Positions 45,993 to 55,197 of a stretch of DNA of 64,000 bases are shown in pieces. Numbering within the stretch: the stretch's first letter is position 1; every line of letters begins with the position of its first letter. The stretch covers positions 62,001 to 126,000 of the forward strand of contig JBBRSD010000004.1 in the NCBI GenBank assembly GCA_038245725.1, written 5' to 3'. The notes under the pieces were generated by a model, which had not been told where the DNA came from, searched no databases, and saw nothing but the letters and a program-made list of their open reading frames with translations. The DNA comes from JBBRSD01 sp038245725. Lineage in GTDB: Bacteria > Actinomycetota > Coriobacteriia > Anaerosomatales > JAAXUF01. A program made the translations under genes and the position numbers.

Positions 45993-47117
45993 GTGCGGAC
46001 CCGTACTCAGATTCTTCTGAGGAGCAGCCTCGCGGCAGTGCTGTGCTTCGGGCTCACGCTCGGATCGGTCTCGGCGGCATCGGCCGCTCTCACCAGCGGG
46101 GCCATTCGCGCGAAGCAGAAGCAGGCCATCGCCGCTCAGAAGCGCCTGCAGGACCTCGGCGACGAGCTCGAGATGCGCGGTGAAGAACTTGCGCAGATCG
46201 AGTCCGACCTGCAGAAGACACGTGACGATATCTCTGCGTCCGAGGCCGACCTCGCCAAAGCCAATGACGACCTTTCCGCGTCTCAGGAGCTGCTCGACAT
46301 GCGTGCGTCGAGCATATATCGCAACGGGCCCATAGGGTTCGTCTCCGTGATGATCGGAGCCACCGACTTCGTCGATCTCATCGGTAGGTTCGAGCTGATG
46401 CGTCGTGTGGGCGACAGCGACGCCGCAATAGTGGCATCGGTCAAAGACGCGAAGGCGCGAGTAGAGGCGGCCAACAGAGCGCTGCAGACCAAGGAGGCCG
46501 AGCAGCTGGCGCTTCGAGACCAGGCTCGCAACAAGAACGACCAGGTCACGAGCGCCAAAACGCAACAGTCCCGATATGTTGCGGGCATCAATGCCGATCT
46601 ACAGAAGTTGATCCAGAGAGAGCGAAAGCGACAGGAGGCGATCGCTGCCCGGAAGAAGGCCGAGGCCGCGGCTCGCGCCCGGGCAACCGCGCTGCGCAAC
46701 AAACGGGTGCTGCCGTTTTCCGGCGTGCTCGGAAACCCTCATCCCGAGGTCGTCGGGATCGCCGAGAGGTACCTCGGCGTTCACTATGTCTGGGGGGGAA
46801 CGACGCCGGCGGGTTTCGATTGCTCGGGGCTCGCCATGTACTGCTACGCCCAGATCGGGATCACCCTGCCGCGCACCAGCAGCGTGCAGTTTCACGCCGG
46901 CGCCTACATCCCACCGGACCGGCTCGACCTCCTGAAACCCGGCGACCTGGTCTTCTTCGGCCGGAACGGCAATCCGAGCCGTATCCATCACGTGGCCATC
47001 TACGCAGGGGGCGGCGACATGATCGAGGCGCCATACACCGGCGGATGGGTGTGGCGTTCGTCGCTCATCGCTCGCATCAACTCGCGTAACGACTACGTCG
47101 GCGCATGCCGTCCTTAG
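45993..47117 (+). CDS. Secreted NlpC/P60 peptidoglycan endopeptidase with coiled coil
   Basis: The 374-residue protein has a signal peptide (1 to about 30, ending VSAASA), two long coiled-coil segments (about 35-105 and 140-235) and a C-terminal NlpC/P60 domain (about 250-370). Catalytic Cys277 lies in FDCSGL and His333 in IHHVAIY. It resembles RipA/CwlO-type cell wall hydrolases, in which the coiled coil receives control from FtsEX. GTG start after AGGAGG. Confidence 0.93.
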   Translation: MRTRTQILLRSSLAAVLCFGLTLGSVSAASAALTSGAIRAKQKQAIAAQKRLQDLGDELEMRGEELAQIESDLQKTRDDISASEADLAKANDDLSASQELLDMRASSIYRNGPIGFVSVMIGATDFVDLIGRFELMRRVGDSDAAIVASVKDAKARVEAANRALQTKEAEQLALRDQARNKNDQVTSAKTQQSRYVAGINADLQKLIQRERKRQEAIAARKKAEAAARARATALRNKRVLPFSGVLGNPHPEVVGIAERYLGVHYVWGGTTPAGFDCSGLAMYCYAQIGITLPRTSSVQFHAGAYIPPDRLDLLKPGDLVFFGRNGNPSRIHHVAIYAGGGDMIEAPYTGGWVWRSSLIARINSRNDYVGACRP

Positions 47118-47223
47118 GTCTCCAGCCGAGCTGCTTCAGGGCTCTCCGGAGTGCCGTCGCCGCCGCTCCCGTGTGATATCATTCGCCTACCTTCCGAGCA
47201 CGGAAGAAGGGGAGAGGGGCCGC

Positions 47224-48990
47224 GTGAGTCGCATGCTTTTGTCCGGCAACGAAGCCGTGGCGCAGGGCGCATGGGAAGCGGGCGTCACCGTCGGAGTCGG
47301 CTACCCCGGTACGCCGTCTACCGAGACCCTCGAACGCTTCAGCAAGCTTGAGGGCGTCTACGCTGAATGGGCCTCCAACGAGAAAGTCGCGCTTGAGGTC
47401 GCGGCGGGCGTTTCGCTCGCCGGATCTCGCGTGCTCGTCACGATGAAGCACGTCGGCCTCAATGTCGCTGCGGACCCGCTGTTCACGCTTGCCTACACCG
47501 GCGTTCGTGGCGGCCTCGTGATTCTCGTCGCGGACGATCCAGGGATGCACTCGTCCCAAAACGAGCAGGATTCGCGCAACTACGCCGCATTCGCCCGCGT
47601 GCCGATGCTCGAGCCATCCGACTCGGCTGAGGCGCTCGCCTTCACTCGCGAGGCCTACGAACTCTCGGAACGCTTCGACATTCCCGTGCTGGTCCGCTCC
47701 ACCGTCAGGATCAGCCACGCGAAATCCCTCGTAGACACGGCCGCGCGCGTCGCGGCTCCCACTCCCGAACCGTATGTCACAGACGCCGCCAAATGGGTGA
47801 TGATGCCCGCGATGGCGAAGCGCCGCAGAATCGACCTCGACCGGAGGCTCAGCGACCTCGAACAGTTCGCCGACGAAACCCAGCTCAACCGTGCCGAGTA
47901 TCGCGATGCGGCCATCGGAATCGTGTCCTCCGGCGTGTGCTACCAGCATGTCCGAGAAGCCGTACCCGAAGCCTCGACACTGAAGATAGGAATGGGTTTC
48001 CCGCTCCCTTCTCGGATGCTTCGCGAGTTCGCATCTCGTGTCGACGCGTTGTACGTGGTCGAAGAGGCCGACGACTACCTCGCTCGCTCGCTGCGTTCGT
48101 TCGGCATCGCCGTGACCCCTCTGTCTTTGGCGACTTCGGGGGAGCTGACTCCGGGAGCGATCCGCTCCGCATTTCAGCTGCCGGAGCCAGAACTGCGCGA
48201 GGCGGACGACTCGCTTCCTCCTCGGCCCCCTCTCATGTGTCCGGGATGTCCACACCGGCCTGTGTTCGATGCGTTGCGCAAGACGCACGCGGTGGTCACG
48301 GGAGATATCGGCTGCTACACGCTCGGCGCACTCCAACCGCTTGCTGCCATGGACACGTGCGTGGACATGGGCGCATCAATCGGGATGGCACACGGCGCGG
48401 AGCTCGCCGGCGGGTTGGGGAGGCGACCAGTGGTCGCGGTGATCGGCGACTCGACGTTCGCGCATTCCGGTATCACCGGCCTGATGAACACGGTGTACAA
48501 CGGCGGTGCTGGCACTGTGCTCATCCTCGACAACCGAATCACCGCGATGACCGGGCACCAAGGCAATCCGATCAACGGTATTCCACTCCAGAAGAGGGAC
48601 GCTCACGAGGTCGATCTATACGCACTCGTGCGGGCGATCGGTGTTCCGCGCGTCCGAATCGTGAACCCGCACGATCTGGCTGCTGTTCGCAGCGCCTTGG
48701 ACGAAGAGACCGCTGCGCCGGAGTTCTCGGTGATCATCTACAAGGCTCCGTGCGCGCTTCTCGTGAAGGAGACGCCTGATCCTTTTGCTGTCGTCGAGGA
48801 GGCGTGTACCGCTTGTGGAGTGTGCGTCAAGCTCGGTTGCCCGGCCATCGGCAAGGCCGAGATGACTGGCAAAGCCTACATCGACGTCTCCTTGTGCGTC
48901 GGCTGCAAACAGTGCGTCCAAGTGTGCCGGTACAACGCGATCCAGCACACCGGCCCGGCATGTGACTTCAAGGGGGCCGAGCTGTCGTGA
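47224..48990 (+). CDS. iorA: Indolepyruvate:ferredoxin oxidoreductase, alpha subunit
   Basis: The 588-residue subunit oxidises aryl pyruvates to acyl-CoA with ferredoxin. It has the N-terminal pyrimidine-binding part (GVGYPGTPSTETLE), the TPP domain (MCPGCPHRP; GDSTFAHSGITGL) and a C-terminal 2[4Fe-4S] domain with CTACGVCVKLGCP and CVGCKQCVQVC. The GTG follows GGGGAGAGGGG at five bases; an ATG nine bases later is possible. It indicates fermentation of aromatic amino acids. Confidence 0.95.
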   Translation: MSRMLLSGNEAVAQGAWEAGVTVGVGYPGTPSTETLERFSKLEGVYAEWASNEKVALEVAAGVSLAGSRVLVTMKHVGLNVAADPLFTLAYTGVRGGLVILVADDPGMHSSQNEQDSRNYAAFARVPMLEPSDSAEALAFTREAYELSERFDIPVLVRSTVRISHAKSLVDTAARVAAPTPEPYVTDAAKWVMMPAMAKRRRIDLDRRLSDLEQFADETQLNRAEYRDAAIGIVSSGVCYQHVREAVPEASTLKIGMGFPLPSRMLREFASRVDALYVVEEADDYLARSLRSFGIAVTPLSLATSGELTPGAIRSAFQLPEPELREADDSLPPRPPLMCPGCPHRPVFDALRKTHAVVTGDIGCYTLGALQPLAAMDTCVDMGASIGMAHGAELAGGLGRRPVVAVIGDSTFAHSGITGLMNTVYNGGAGTVLILDNRITAMTGHQGNPINGIPLQKRDAHEVDLYALVRAIGVPRVRIVNPHDLAAVRSALDEETAAPEFSVIIYKAPCALLVKETPDPFAVVEEACTACGVCVKLGCPAIGKAEMTGKAYIDVSLCVGCKQCVQVCRYNAIQHTGPACDFKGAELS

Positions 48991-49586
48991 GTGGCACCTC
49001 GGTCACGACCGTCATGCTGTGCGGCGTGGGAGGCCAGGGGACGATCCTCGCCGCCGACCTTCTCGCCAAGGTTGCCGCAGCATCAGGACTCGACGTGAAG
49101 CTCTCGGAAGTCCACGGGATGGCCCAGCGAGGGGGGAGTGTCGACACCATCGTGAGATTCGGCGATCACGTCTACTCGCCAGTCACCGATCCCGGCATGG
49201 TCGATCACCTCGTCGGCTTCGAGATCATCGAGGCTGCTCGACGCATCCACTACGTCAGGCCTGACGGCCGCATCCTGGTGAGCGCAACCGCCATCCAGCC
49301 GCTGCCGGTACTCACCGGTGACCTGCCGGCTCCGCATGGTCTCGAGCTCATTCTCGCCGATGAGGGCGCGATCTTCATCGATGCCGAGGAGATCGCTTGT
49401 GAGGCGGGAAGCCCGAAGTCGGCGAACGTCGTGCTCATGGGCGCTCTTTCGACGGGGCTACCCTTCGCGATTGAGGTGTGGCGCGACGTCATCTCAAACC
49501 GTGTTCCATCCCACACCATCGAATCGAACCTCAGAGCGTTCGAGCTTGGCCGTGAAGCGTGTCAGCGAGGGGAGTGCGAACAATGA
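48987..49586 (+). CDS. iorB: Indolepyruvate:ferredoxin oxidoreductase, beta subunit
   Basis: The 199-residue gamma-type subunit of 2-oxoacid oxidoreductases has GVGGQGTILAADLL and SEVHGMAQRGGSVDTIVRFG. It overlaps iorA by 4 bases and the ACT gene by 4 bases. A phenylacetate-CoA ligase gene, a frequent neighbour, is absent. Confidence 0.95.
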   Translation: MSGTSVTTVMLCGVGGQGTILAADLLAKVAAASGLDVKLSEVHGMAQRGGSVDTIVRFGDHVYSPVTDPGMVDHLVGFEIIEAARRIHYVRPDGRILVSATAIQPLPVLTGDLPAPHGLELILADEGAIFIDAEEIACEAGSPKSANVVLMGALSTGLPFAIEVWRDVISNRVPSHTIESNLRAFELGREACQRGECEQ

Positions 49587-49999
49587 ACGTCAAGCAGCTC
49601 AGCGTGTTCATCGAGAACAAGGCGGGTCGTGTCAGCGAAGTCACAGCGATTCTTGGCGACGCGGGAATCGACATCCGCGGCTTCTCTGTCTCCGACACCG
49701 CCGACAGCGGAATAATGCGGCTCATCGTCGATGACCCTGACAGGGGACGCCAGGTACTCTCGGACGCCGGGTTCAAGGTCGCGGAGAACGCTGTTGTCTG
49801 CACTGAACTTCCCGATCTTCCTGGAGGTCTGGCGGGAGTGCTCAAAACGGTGGCCGGTGCCGGTGTGAACATCGAGTACGTGTACTCGTTGATCTCGACC
49901 TACGTTGTCATCAACGTCGCTGACGTGGACCAGGCCACTGCTCTGCTGGTCGACCAGCCTGTGCGACTTGTTTGCCAAGAGGAGATCGCGCGTCCCTGA
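49583..49999 (+). CDS. Tandem ACT-domain protein
   Basis: The 138-residue protein consists of two ACT domains (about 1-68 and 70-138) with VFIENKAGRVSEVTAILGDAGIDIRGFSV and LPGGLAGVLKTVAGAGVNIEYVYS (family consensus). Such proteins follow iorAB in several anaerobes and probably sense an amino acid. There is no enzymatic domain. ATGA overlap with iorB. Confidence 0.88.
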   Translation: MNVKQLSVFIENKAGRVSEVTAILGDAGIDIRGFSVSDTADSGIMRLIVDDPDRGRQVLSDAGFKVAENAVVCTELPDLPGGLAGVLKTVAGAGVNIEYVYSLISTYVVINVADVDQATALLVDQPVRLVCQEEIARP

Positions 50000-50383
50000 G
50001 ATCCCGCTCTTTGGAAGTTAGTTACCAGCGGCGCGGCATTCTTCTTGAAGGCGAGCATGCCGCGTTACCCCGTCTCTCTGGCCCAACGCAGCGAGTCCCG
50101 CGACGGGTGCCACTCTCGTCGTCCGAAGCTTCAGCCTGCAGGGGGAAGCGCGCCTTGAAGTCCCTGAGGTGGCGTTTTCGGATATCATGCCGGTAGGGTT
50201 CGCGTTGCGCGGACACGCGTTTGACCGCTTTCCGAGGTGCTCGACCTTGGCTTGAAGATCGAATCGTGGGACCAGGTTTGATTGAACGTCGCCCGGGCAA
50301 GAGTAGGCGCGGTGCTCGAATTGAGAGAATACGCCTGAGCCGCTGGTCGTGCGGCCAGATATTGAAGAGAAGGTTGGTCGTTC
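50000..50383 (+). other. Non-coding gap of 384 bases
   Basis: I see no gene, tRNA or mobile element here. CGCGGCAT (50031-50038) pairs with ATGCCGCG (50056-50063), an 8-bp stem with a 17-base loop just after the ACT gene; without a T-run it is at most a weak terminator. TATCAT at 50183-50188 may be a -10 box without a -35. CGCGT/ACGCG around 50201-50217 can form a short stem. The next gene would then have a leader of nearly 190 bases. Confidence 0.4.
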
Positions 50384-50929
50384 GTGCCGCTTTGGGGTGC
50401 AATCTCGCTGGTCCTCGGCCTCGTGCTTCTACTCGGAGCTCTTGGCTTCATGGGTTATCTTGGCCTGCGAACCGTCGAGAGGAGGTACCTGCTGCGCCTC
50501 ATCAGTAGGCGAGAGGCCGTCTTTGCCGTTCGACAGGCTCTCGAGGACGCGGTGGTTCGCCTGGCAGAAGGTACCGACGAAGAGCTTTCTGACTTCGCAG
50601 AGAATCCTGATTCCCAGGAGCGAAAGATCCTGCACGAGGTTCGGATACGTGCCCAGATTCTCCGAGACGAACTTGACAGCATGTCGCTGCCGAAGCGGCT
50701 TGTTCCAGCGGCCGAGGCACTCGCAGACGCTGCCTTCATCGTCGGCATGGAGGCGGCGAAGATCCGTGATGCCGATAGAGGCTCTGACGTACTCGGCGAG
50801 TTGGGTACGATTGACTTAGGTTCGGTGGCGGAAGTCTTCGAGCGCGCGACCGCTGCGGTGAGTCTGACGTGTCAGGTGTGCGACGTCGAAGAGGACGCAG
50901 CCGTCTACGGCGGAGGTCTGTACCTGTGA
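50384..50929 (+). CDS. Membrane-anchored protein of unknown function
   Basis: The 181-residue protein has one N-terminal membrane helix (about 5-28) and a helical, charged cytoplasmic part. No family is recognised. Two cysteines near the end (CQVC, about 162-165) form a CxxC. It starts with GTG and overlaps the next gene (GTGA), forming a three-gene unit with an SH3b protein. Confidence 0.65.
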   Translation: MPLWGAISLVLGLVLLLGALGFMGYLGLRTVERRYLLRLISRREAVFAVRQALEDAVVRLAEGTDEELSDFAENPDSQERKILHEVRIRAQILRDELDSMSLPKRLVPAAEALADAAFIVGMEAAKIRDADRGSDVLGELGTIDLGSVAEVFERATAAVSLTCQVCDVEEDAAVYGGGLYL

Positions 50930-51294
50930 ACATCGGCAAGATCATCCAAGCAGTAATCGGCGTCCTCGTGGTGTTGGTGCTGGCCATCGTGGTCTACGGT
51001 TGGTACGGAGACTTCAAGTCCGCGCCCCCGGCGGCTGCGCCGTCCGCCGTGGGAACATCCACGCCGCCATCGGTGATCTCGACCGGCAGTGTCGTCATCG
51101 GAATCGCGAAGATCGAGGGGGTCAACTTCCGCGTGAAGCCGGCGTCCAACGCCAAGCTCATTCGAGGACTCCATAAGAATGAGAAGGTCACGATCCTTGC
51201 CAAAGACGGCCAGTGGTACAAGGTGAAGGACTCTCGGGGCAGGTTAGGTTGGGTCACCGCCAACGGTGACTACGTCGTCGTGCAGTCCAGGTAG
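50926..51294 (+). CDS. Membrane-anchored bacterial SH3 domain protein
   Basis: The 122-residue protein has an N-terminal helix (about 5-25), a Pro/Ala/Ser linker and a C-terminal SH3b domain (about 58-120) with VNFRVKPASNAKLIRGLHKNEKV (family consensus), QWYKV and GRLGWV. SH3b domains bind peptidoglycan peptides or the cell wall, so the domain should face outward. GTG start. Confidence 0.8.
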   Translation: MNIGKIIQAVIGVLVVLVLAIVVYGWYGDFKSAPPAAAPSAVGTSTPPSVISTGSVVIGIAKIEGVNFRVKPASNAKLIRGLHKNEKVTILAKDGQWYKVKDSRGRLGWVTANGDYVVVQSR

Positions 51295-51299
51295 ACGCC

Positions 51300-51629
51300 G
51301 TGATTCACGCTATTGGAAACGCCAATGAATTCTGGCGTCTTCGGCTGACACGCCTGGACACCACAGAAGGTCTCGAATTCGAGTGGCATGAAGATATTCT
51401 TTACCGGGCTCCAAAGGTCAAGCAGGCCGACGACGTCGAACTCTTCCACGTTGAAGCTATCCGCGTAGACGATCCTGACGCCGTCGTGCGGGTCGCAACC
51501 TTTGCGGACGCCGACGAAGCTCACATGTTCCTCGGAGAACTCAACGAAGCACTTTCCGACATGAGTAAGTCGCAGTTCGAGACCGCCTACCTCGACGGAG
51601 CTCAGACCGGCGATACAGGCCTGGAGTAA
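51300..51629 (+). CDS. Hypothetical protein, 109 residues
   Basis: It is an acidic soluble protein with no membrane segment and no recognised family. The middle (LFHVEAIRVDDPDAVVRVATFADADEA by position 46-72) looks like an alpha/beta fold. The GTG lies five bases after the SH3b gene, so it is probably in the same transcript. Confidence 0.6.
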   Translation: MIHAIGNANEFWRLRLTRLDTTEGLEFEWHEDILYRAPKVKQADDVELFHVEAIRVDDPDAVVRVATFADADEAHMFLGELNEALSDMSKSQFETAYLDGAQTGDTGLE

Positions 51630-51800
51630 TACGGCATCGCCCCATGCACTGATCGGCCCCCAGCAAGGGGACGGTCGACAGATTGTGCACTTGACATAAG
51701 ATGTATTATCAGCGTTGTAGGTGTGCACGGCAGGATTGCGTGAAGAGACCTCTCGCCAAGGTCGCGTCGTCTGACGCCTGCCCTCGCCGTGAAAGTGAAG
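51630..51800. other. Intergenic region with AT-rich pocket
   Basis: No gene is seen. Bases 51683-51719 are AT-rich compared with their surroundings and contain a perfect TTGACA (51691-51696), but the bases 17 downstream (GTTGTA) are a poor -10 box. GTGCAC occurs at 51685-51690 and again near 51723, flanking the pocket. It may be a regulator site or a remnant; no product would be made to the right, since the next gene is on the other strand. Confidence 0.3.
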
Positions 51801-51834
51801 CGGCCCCGGACCGCGATCTCGCAGCCCGGGGCCG
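51801..51834 (-). terminator. Terminator of the permease unit
   Basis: CGGCCCCGG (51801-51809) and CCGGGGCCG (51826-51834) form a perfect 9-bp stem with a 16-base loop. On the minus strand it follows the uracil permease gene and is followed by CTTCACTTTC, a weak T-rich tail. Confidence 0.55.
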
Positions 51835-51865
51835 TCAGAAGTGGCGCGACACGAGCGCGCGGGAA

Positions 51866-53206
51866 CTAGCTCTCTGCGGATTCCGCCTGCAGGTCGGCGG
51901 TGAAGTCCGGGCCATCCAGCGCAAGCCCTTCCGACTCCTGTGGCAAAATCACGTTCAGAAGCACGCCGATAAGCGTTGCGAGCGCCATGCCCGGAACGGT
52001 GTACTTGCCCAGCGGGATCGTGAAGCCGCCCGTTTCCATGCCGATCCCGATGACGAGCACGACGCTCGACATAATCAGGTTGCGGCTATGGCTGTAGTCG
52101 ATTCCGCTCTTCACGAGCAGGCGCAGCCCGCTCGACGCGATGAGACCGAAGAGAAGAAGCGAGATGCCGCCCATGACCGGCGTCGGAATCGAGCTGATGA
52201 CGGCACCGAGCTTCGGAACGAAGCCGCCGATCACGAAGGCAAGCGCACCTGCATACCAGAACAGCTGTGTCGCGAAGACCTTTGTGACCGCCATGACGCC
52301 GATGTTCTCGGCATACGTGGTAGATGGCGTGCCGCCCAAGGCTCCGGACACGGCCGTCGCGAGACCGTCGCCGAACAACGATTCGGGCAGCAAGGGCGTG
52401 AAGTCTTTGCCGGTGATCTCGTTGATGACGAGCAGATGCCCGATGTGCTCCACGATGACGACGAAGGCGACCGGAGCGATGATCACCATCGCGCTGATGT
52501 CGAACGTTGGGAATGTGACGTGCGGCAGTCCGATCCACGGGGCCGCGGCGACCGGCGCGAAGTTCACCATGCCAGGTACGAACAGCGCTGACACGTACCC
52601 AACGATGATTCCGAGCAGCACGGGAATCGTCTTGGCGAAGCCCTTGAAGTAAGACGAGAACGCGATCGCCGAGCCAAGCGTGATGAATGCGAGCCCGACG
52701 CCCACGAGGTTGACGCCCTTCGTGGGGTCTGCGAACGGGAACATCGACATCTTCACGGCCGTTGCCGAGAGTCCGAGGCCGATGACGATGACCACCGCTC
52801 CGACAAGCGCCGGCGGCAGAAGCTTGCTCAGCCATCCGGTCCCGAATACCTTCACCGCGCCCGCAACGATCATATAGACGACACCAGCGGCCACAAGTCC
52901 ACCGAGCGCCGCAGGCAGATTACCGGTGCCGGCCGCTATTGCTGCGGGGCCGCCGCCGACAGCGATGAGAGGAGCGATGAACGCGAAGGAGGATCCGAGG
53001 TAGCTCGGAATCTTGTTCCTTACGCAGATCAGATACAGTATCGTGCCGATTCCTGAAGTCATCAGCCCAACGCCGGGATCGAGGCCCGTGAGAATCGGGA
53101 CGAGGACCGTCGCCCCGAACATCGCCATCAGGTGCTGCGCCGCAAGCGGTAGCACCTGAAGGATCGGCAGCTTCTCGTCTGTCTGGATGATACGATTTCG
53201 CGCCAT
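51866..53206 (-). CDS. uraA: Uracil permease family transporter (NCS2)
   Basis: The 446-residue protein has about 12-14 membrane helices. Family signs are QHLMAMFGATVLVP near the N-terminus, VVIVEHIGHLLVI with substrate Glu, and GGTPSTTYAENIGVMAVTKV. The substrate is probably uracil or xanthine; motifs favour uracil. It is the second gene after a purine permease. Confidence 0.92.
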   Translation of the reverse strand: MARNRIIQTDEKLPILQVLPLAAQHLMAMFGATVLVPILTGLDPGVGLMTSGIGTILYLICVRNKIPSYLGSSFAFIAPLIAVGGGPAAIAAGTGNLPAALGGLVAAGVVYMIVAGAVKVFGTGWLSKLLPPALVGAVVIVIGLGLSATAVKMSMFPFADPTKGVNLVGVGLAFITLGSAIAFSSYFKGFAKTIPVLLGIIVGYVSALFVPGMVNFAPVAAAPWIGLPHVTFPTFDISAMVIIAPVAFVVIVEHIGHLLVINEITGKDFTPLLPESLFGDGLATAVSGALGGTPSTTYAENIGVMAVTKVFATQLFWYAGALAFVIGGFVPKLGAVISSIPTPVMGGISLLLFGLIASSGLRLLVKSGIDYSHSRNLIMSSVVLVIGIGMETGGFTIPLGKYTVPGMALATLIGVLLNVILPQESEGLALDGPDFTADLQAESAES

Positions 53207-53218
53207 TTCGCCCCCTTC

Positions 53219-54577
53219 TTAGCCGACGAGCTTCTGGATGACCGGCAGGATGAACGCCAAGACAAACGCGGCGCAGATTCCCCACATCAGCGGATGAATG
53301 TCTTTCGCCTTGCGGTGAAGCACCTTGATAATCGCGTAGCTGATGAAGCCGAGCCCGATGCCATAGCTGATGTTGTACGTAAGCGGGATACCAACGATTG
53401 TGAGGAACGCTGGGAAAGCTTCCTCGAAGTCTTCCCAAGGAATCTCGCGCACCATGCCCATCATCAGGAAGCCGACGACGATGAGCGCGCCGGCTGTGAT
53501 GCTCCCGGCGCCGCCCACCATCCCGATGATCGGCGAGAAGAATGCGCAGAGCGCGAAGAGCACGCCAACGACGATTGAGGTCAGCCCGGTTCGGCCACCC
53601 TCAGCGACGCCGGAAGCGGACTCGATATAGGTAGTGATCGAGCTCGCGCCGAATAGGCCGCCTACAGCTGCCGCGGCAGAGTCTACGAGCAGGATGTTTC
53701 GAATGCCCGGGACGTTGCCCTTCTTGTCTACGAAGCCCGCCTGCTCGCCGATGGAGATGACCGTACCCATCGTGTCGAAGAAGTCCGAGAGCATCGTGGC
53801 GAACACGAAGAGCAGCAACGTCGGTGTGAACACTTGCAGAATCGCCATCTTGCCGTTGACCGACTGGAACGGCGCAAAGAACGTCCGGAAATCCGGCGCG
53901 GCCACAATGGCACTTGGCAGAGTGGTGACCTTGAACAGCAGAGCTGCCGCCGTCGCAATGAGGATGCCCCACAGAATGTCGCCCTTCACGCGAAGAGCCA
54001 TGAAAGCAAAGATCGCGATGAGTCCGATCAACGTGACCCAGACCTTCGCCGTCGAGAAGTCACCGAGCCTGACGAGCGTCGCCGGGTCGCCAACAACAAC
54101 ACCACCATCGACCAGGCCGATGAAGGTGATGAAGAGTCCGATTCCAACGCCGATAGCCCGTTTGAGGTCGAGAGGGATTGCGTGCATGACGGCCTCGCGC
54201 AAGCCCGTGAGCACTAGCAGCGTGATCAAGACACCCTCGAGGAAGATCACCGACATGCCGACCTGCCACGGCACCTTAGCTCCAATGATGATGCTGAAGG
54301 CGACCACGGCGTTGAGGCCCATGCCGGACGCGAGTGCCAGCGGGCGGTTAGCGAACAGTCCCATGCAGATACTCATGAGAGCCGCACCAAGCGCGGTAGC
54401 GGTGGCGATCGCCGGAATCCATGCCGCCGCAGCAGCCTTGTCGGCACCGAAGGCCGCCGACAGAATGCCGGGATTGACGAAGATGATGTATGCCATCGTC
54501 ATGAACGTGACCACGCCCGCGAGGAGTTCTGTTCTCAGGTCGGTGTGACGTTCCTTGAATTTGAAGAAGCTTTCCAT
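53219..54577 (-). CDS. AzgA-family purine permease
   Basis: The 452-residue protein has 12-14 helices. MESFFKFKERHTDLRTEL, AGVVTFMTMAYIIFVNPGIL and GLNAVVAFSI are typical of the hypoxanthine/guanine/adenine transporters AzgA/PbuG. AAGGGTGA lies four bases before the ATG at 54577; an upstream in-frame start (54625) lacks a ribosome site. It heads the permease pair. Confidence 0.93.
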   Translation of the reverse strand: MESFFKFKERHTDLRTELLAGVVTFMTMAYIIFVNPGILSAAFGADKAAAAAWIPAIATATALGAALMSICMGLFANRPLALASGMGLNAVVAFSIIIGAKVPWQVGMSVIFLEGVLITLLVLTGLREAVMHAIPLDLKRAIGVGIGLFITFIGLVDGGVVVGDPATLVRLGDFSTAKVWVTLIGLIAIFAFMALRVKGDILWGILIATAAALLFKVTTLPSAIVAAPDFRTFFAPFQSVNGKMAILQVFTPTLLLFVFATMLSDFFDTMGTVISIGEQAGFVDKKGNVPGIRNILLVDSAAAAVGGLFGASSITTYIESASGVAEGGRTGLTSIVVGVLFALCAFFSPIIGMVGGAGSITAGALIVVGFLMMGMVREIPWEDFEEAFPAFLTIVGIPLTYNISYGIGLGFISYAIIKVLHRKAKDIHPLMWGICAAFVLAFILPVIQKLVG

Positions 54578-54732
54578 GCTGTCACCCTTCGATCGCGATC
54601 TGGCAGTGTGAACCTTGGCGAGCAAACAGTCATGTTCACCGTGAGCAGGACGATCTCCCCCTCAGACACTCCTTTCGTTCGTCTTCCGCCGTCCTTGCGG
54701 TCCTTGGTCAGTCACAACGCGCCAATCAGCGC

Positions 54733-55197
54733 CTATCGGCCCACCGAGAACAGGGAGCCGAGATACCCTGGTTCACTCTGTTCGCCCGCGAGCGCACGCT
54801 CCAGAGCCGAGGCGATCGGCGGGCGCAAATCGAGTCCCGCCAGCGTTTCGCGGGGCATAAGATCGACTGCTTCAACGCGCAGATCCTCGGGTTTGTCCGT
54901 AACGGTGCCGCCGGTAACATGAGCGGCAAACGTCATGTTCACGAGGTGCCGGGTTCCCTCCGGATCGATAGTGTCGTTGACGAAAAGCAGGCGGTCGACT
55001 GCAACGTCCAGTCCCGTCTCTTCGCGCACCTCTCGCACGACCGCGTCTTCCAGAGTCTCTCTGTAGTGGACGCCTCCGCCTGGCAGCAGGTGATACGTGG
55101 ATGAACCGGCTCTGTGTCGGACGAGGACGACCCGACCAGCGACTTGGACAAGGGCCGATACGCGCACGCGAGGCCCTTTAGACGCCGCTGCTGCCAA
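54733..55197 (-). CDS. NUDIX hydrolase
   Basis: The 154-residue protein has the Nudix box GX5EX7REUXEEXGU (GVHYRETLEDAVVREVREETG) and a preceding VRHR segment as in nucleotide-cleaning enzymes. The start is uncertain: a TTG at 55197 after GGGGAGGG overlaps dut, while a GTG at 55167 after AAAGGG would shorten it by ten residues. It follows dut and nrdR, so a role in nucleotide hygiene is likely. Confidence 0.85.
   Translation of the reverse strand: MAAAASKGPRVRVSALVQVAGRVVLVRHRAGSSTYHLLPGGGVHYRETLEDAVVREVREETGLDVAVDRLLFVNDTIDPEGTRHLVNMTFAAHVTGGTVTDKPEDLRVEAVDLMPRETLAGLDLRPPIASALERALAGEQSEPGYLGSLFSVGR

Noticed and set aside
54578..54732. Purine riboswitch before the AzgA permease
   Set aside because: The conserved core of guanine/adenine riboswitches is not present on the minus strand here.
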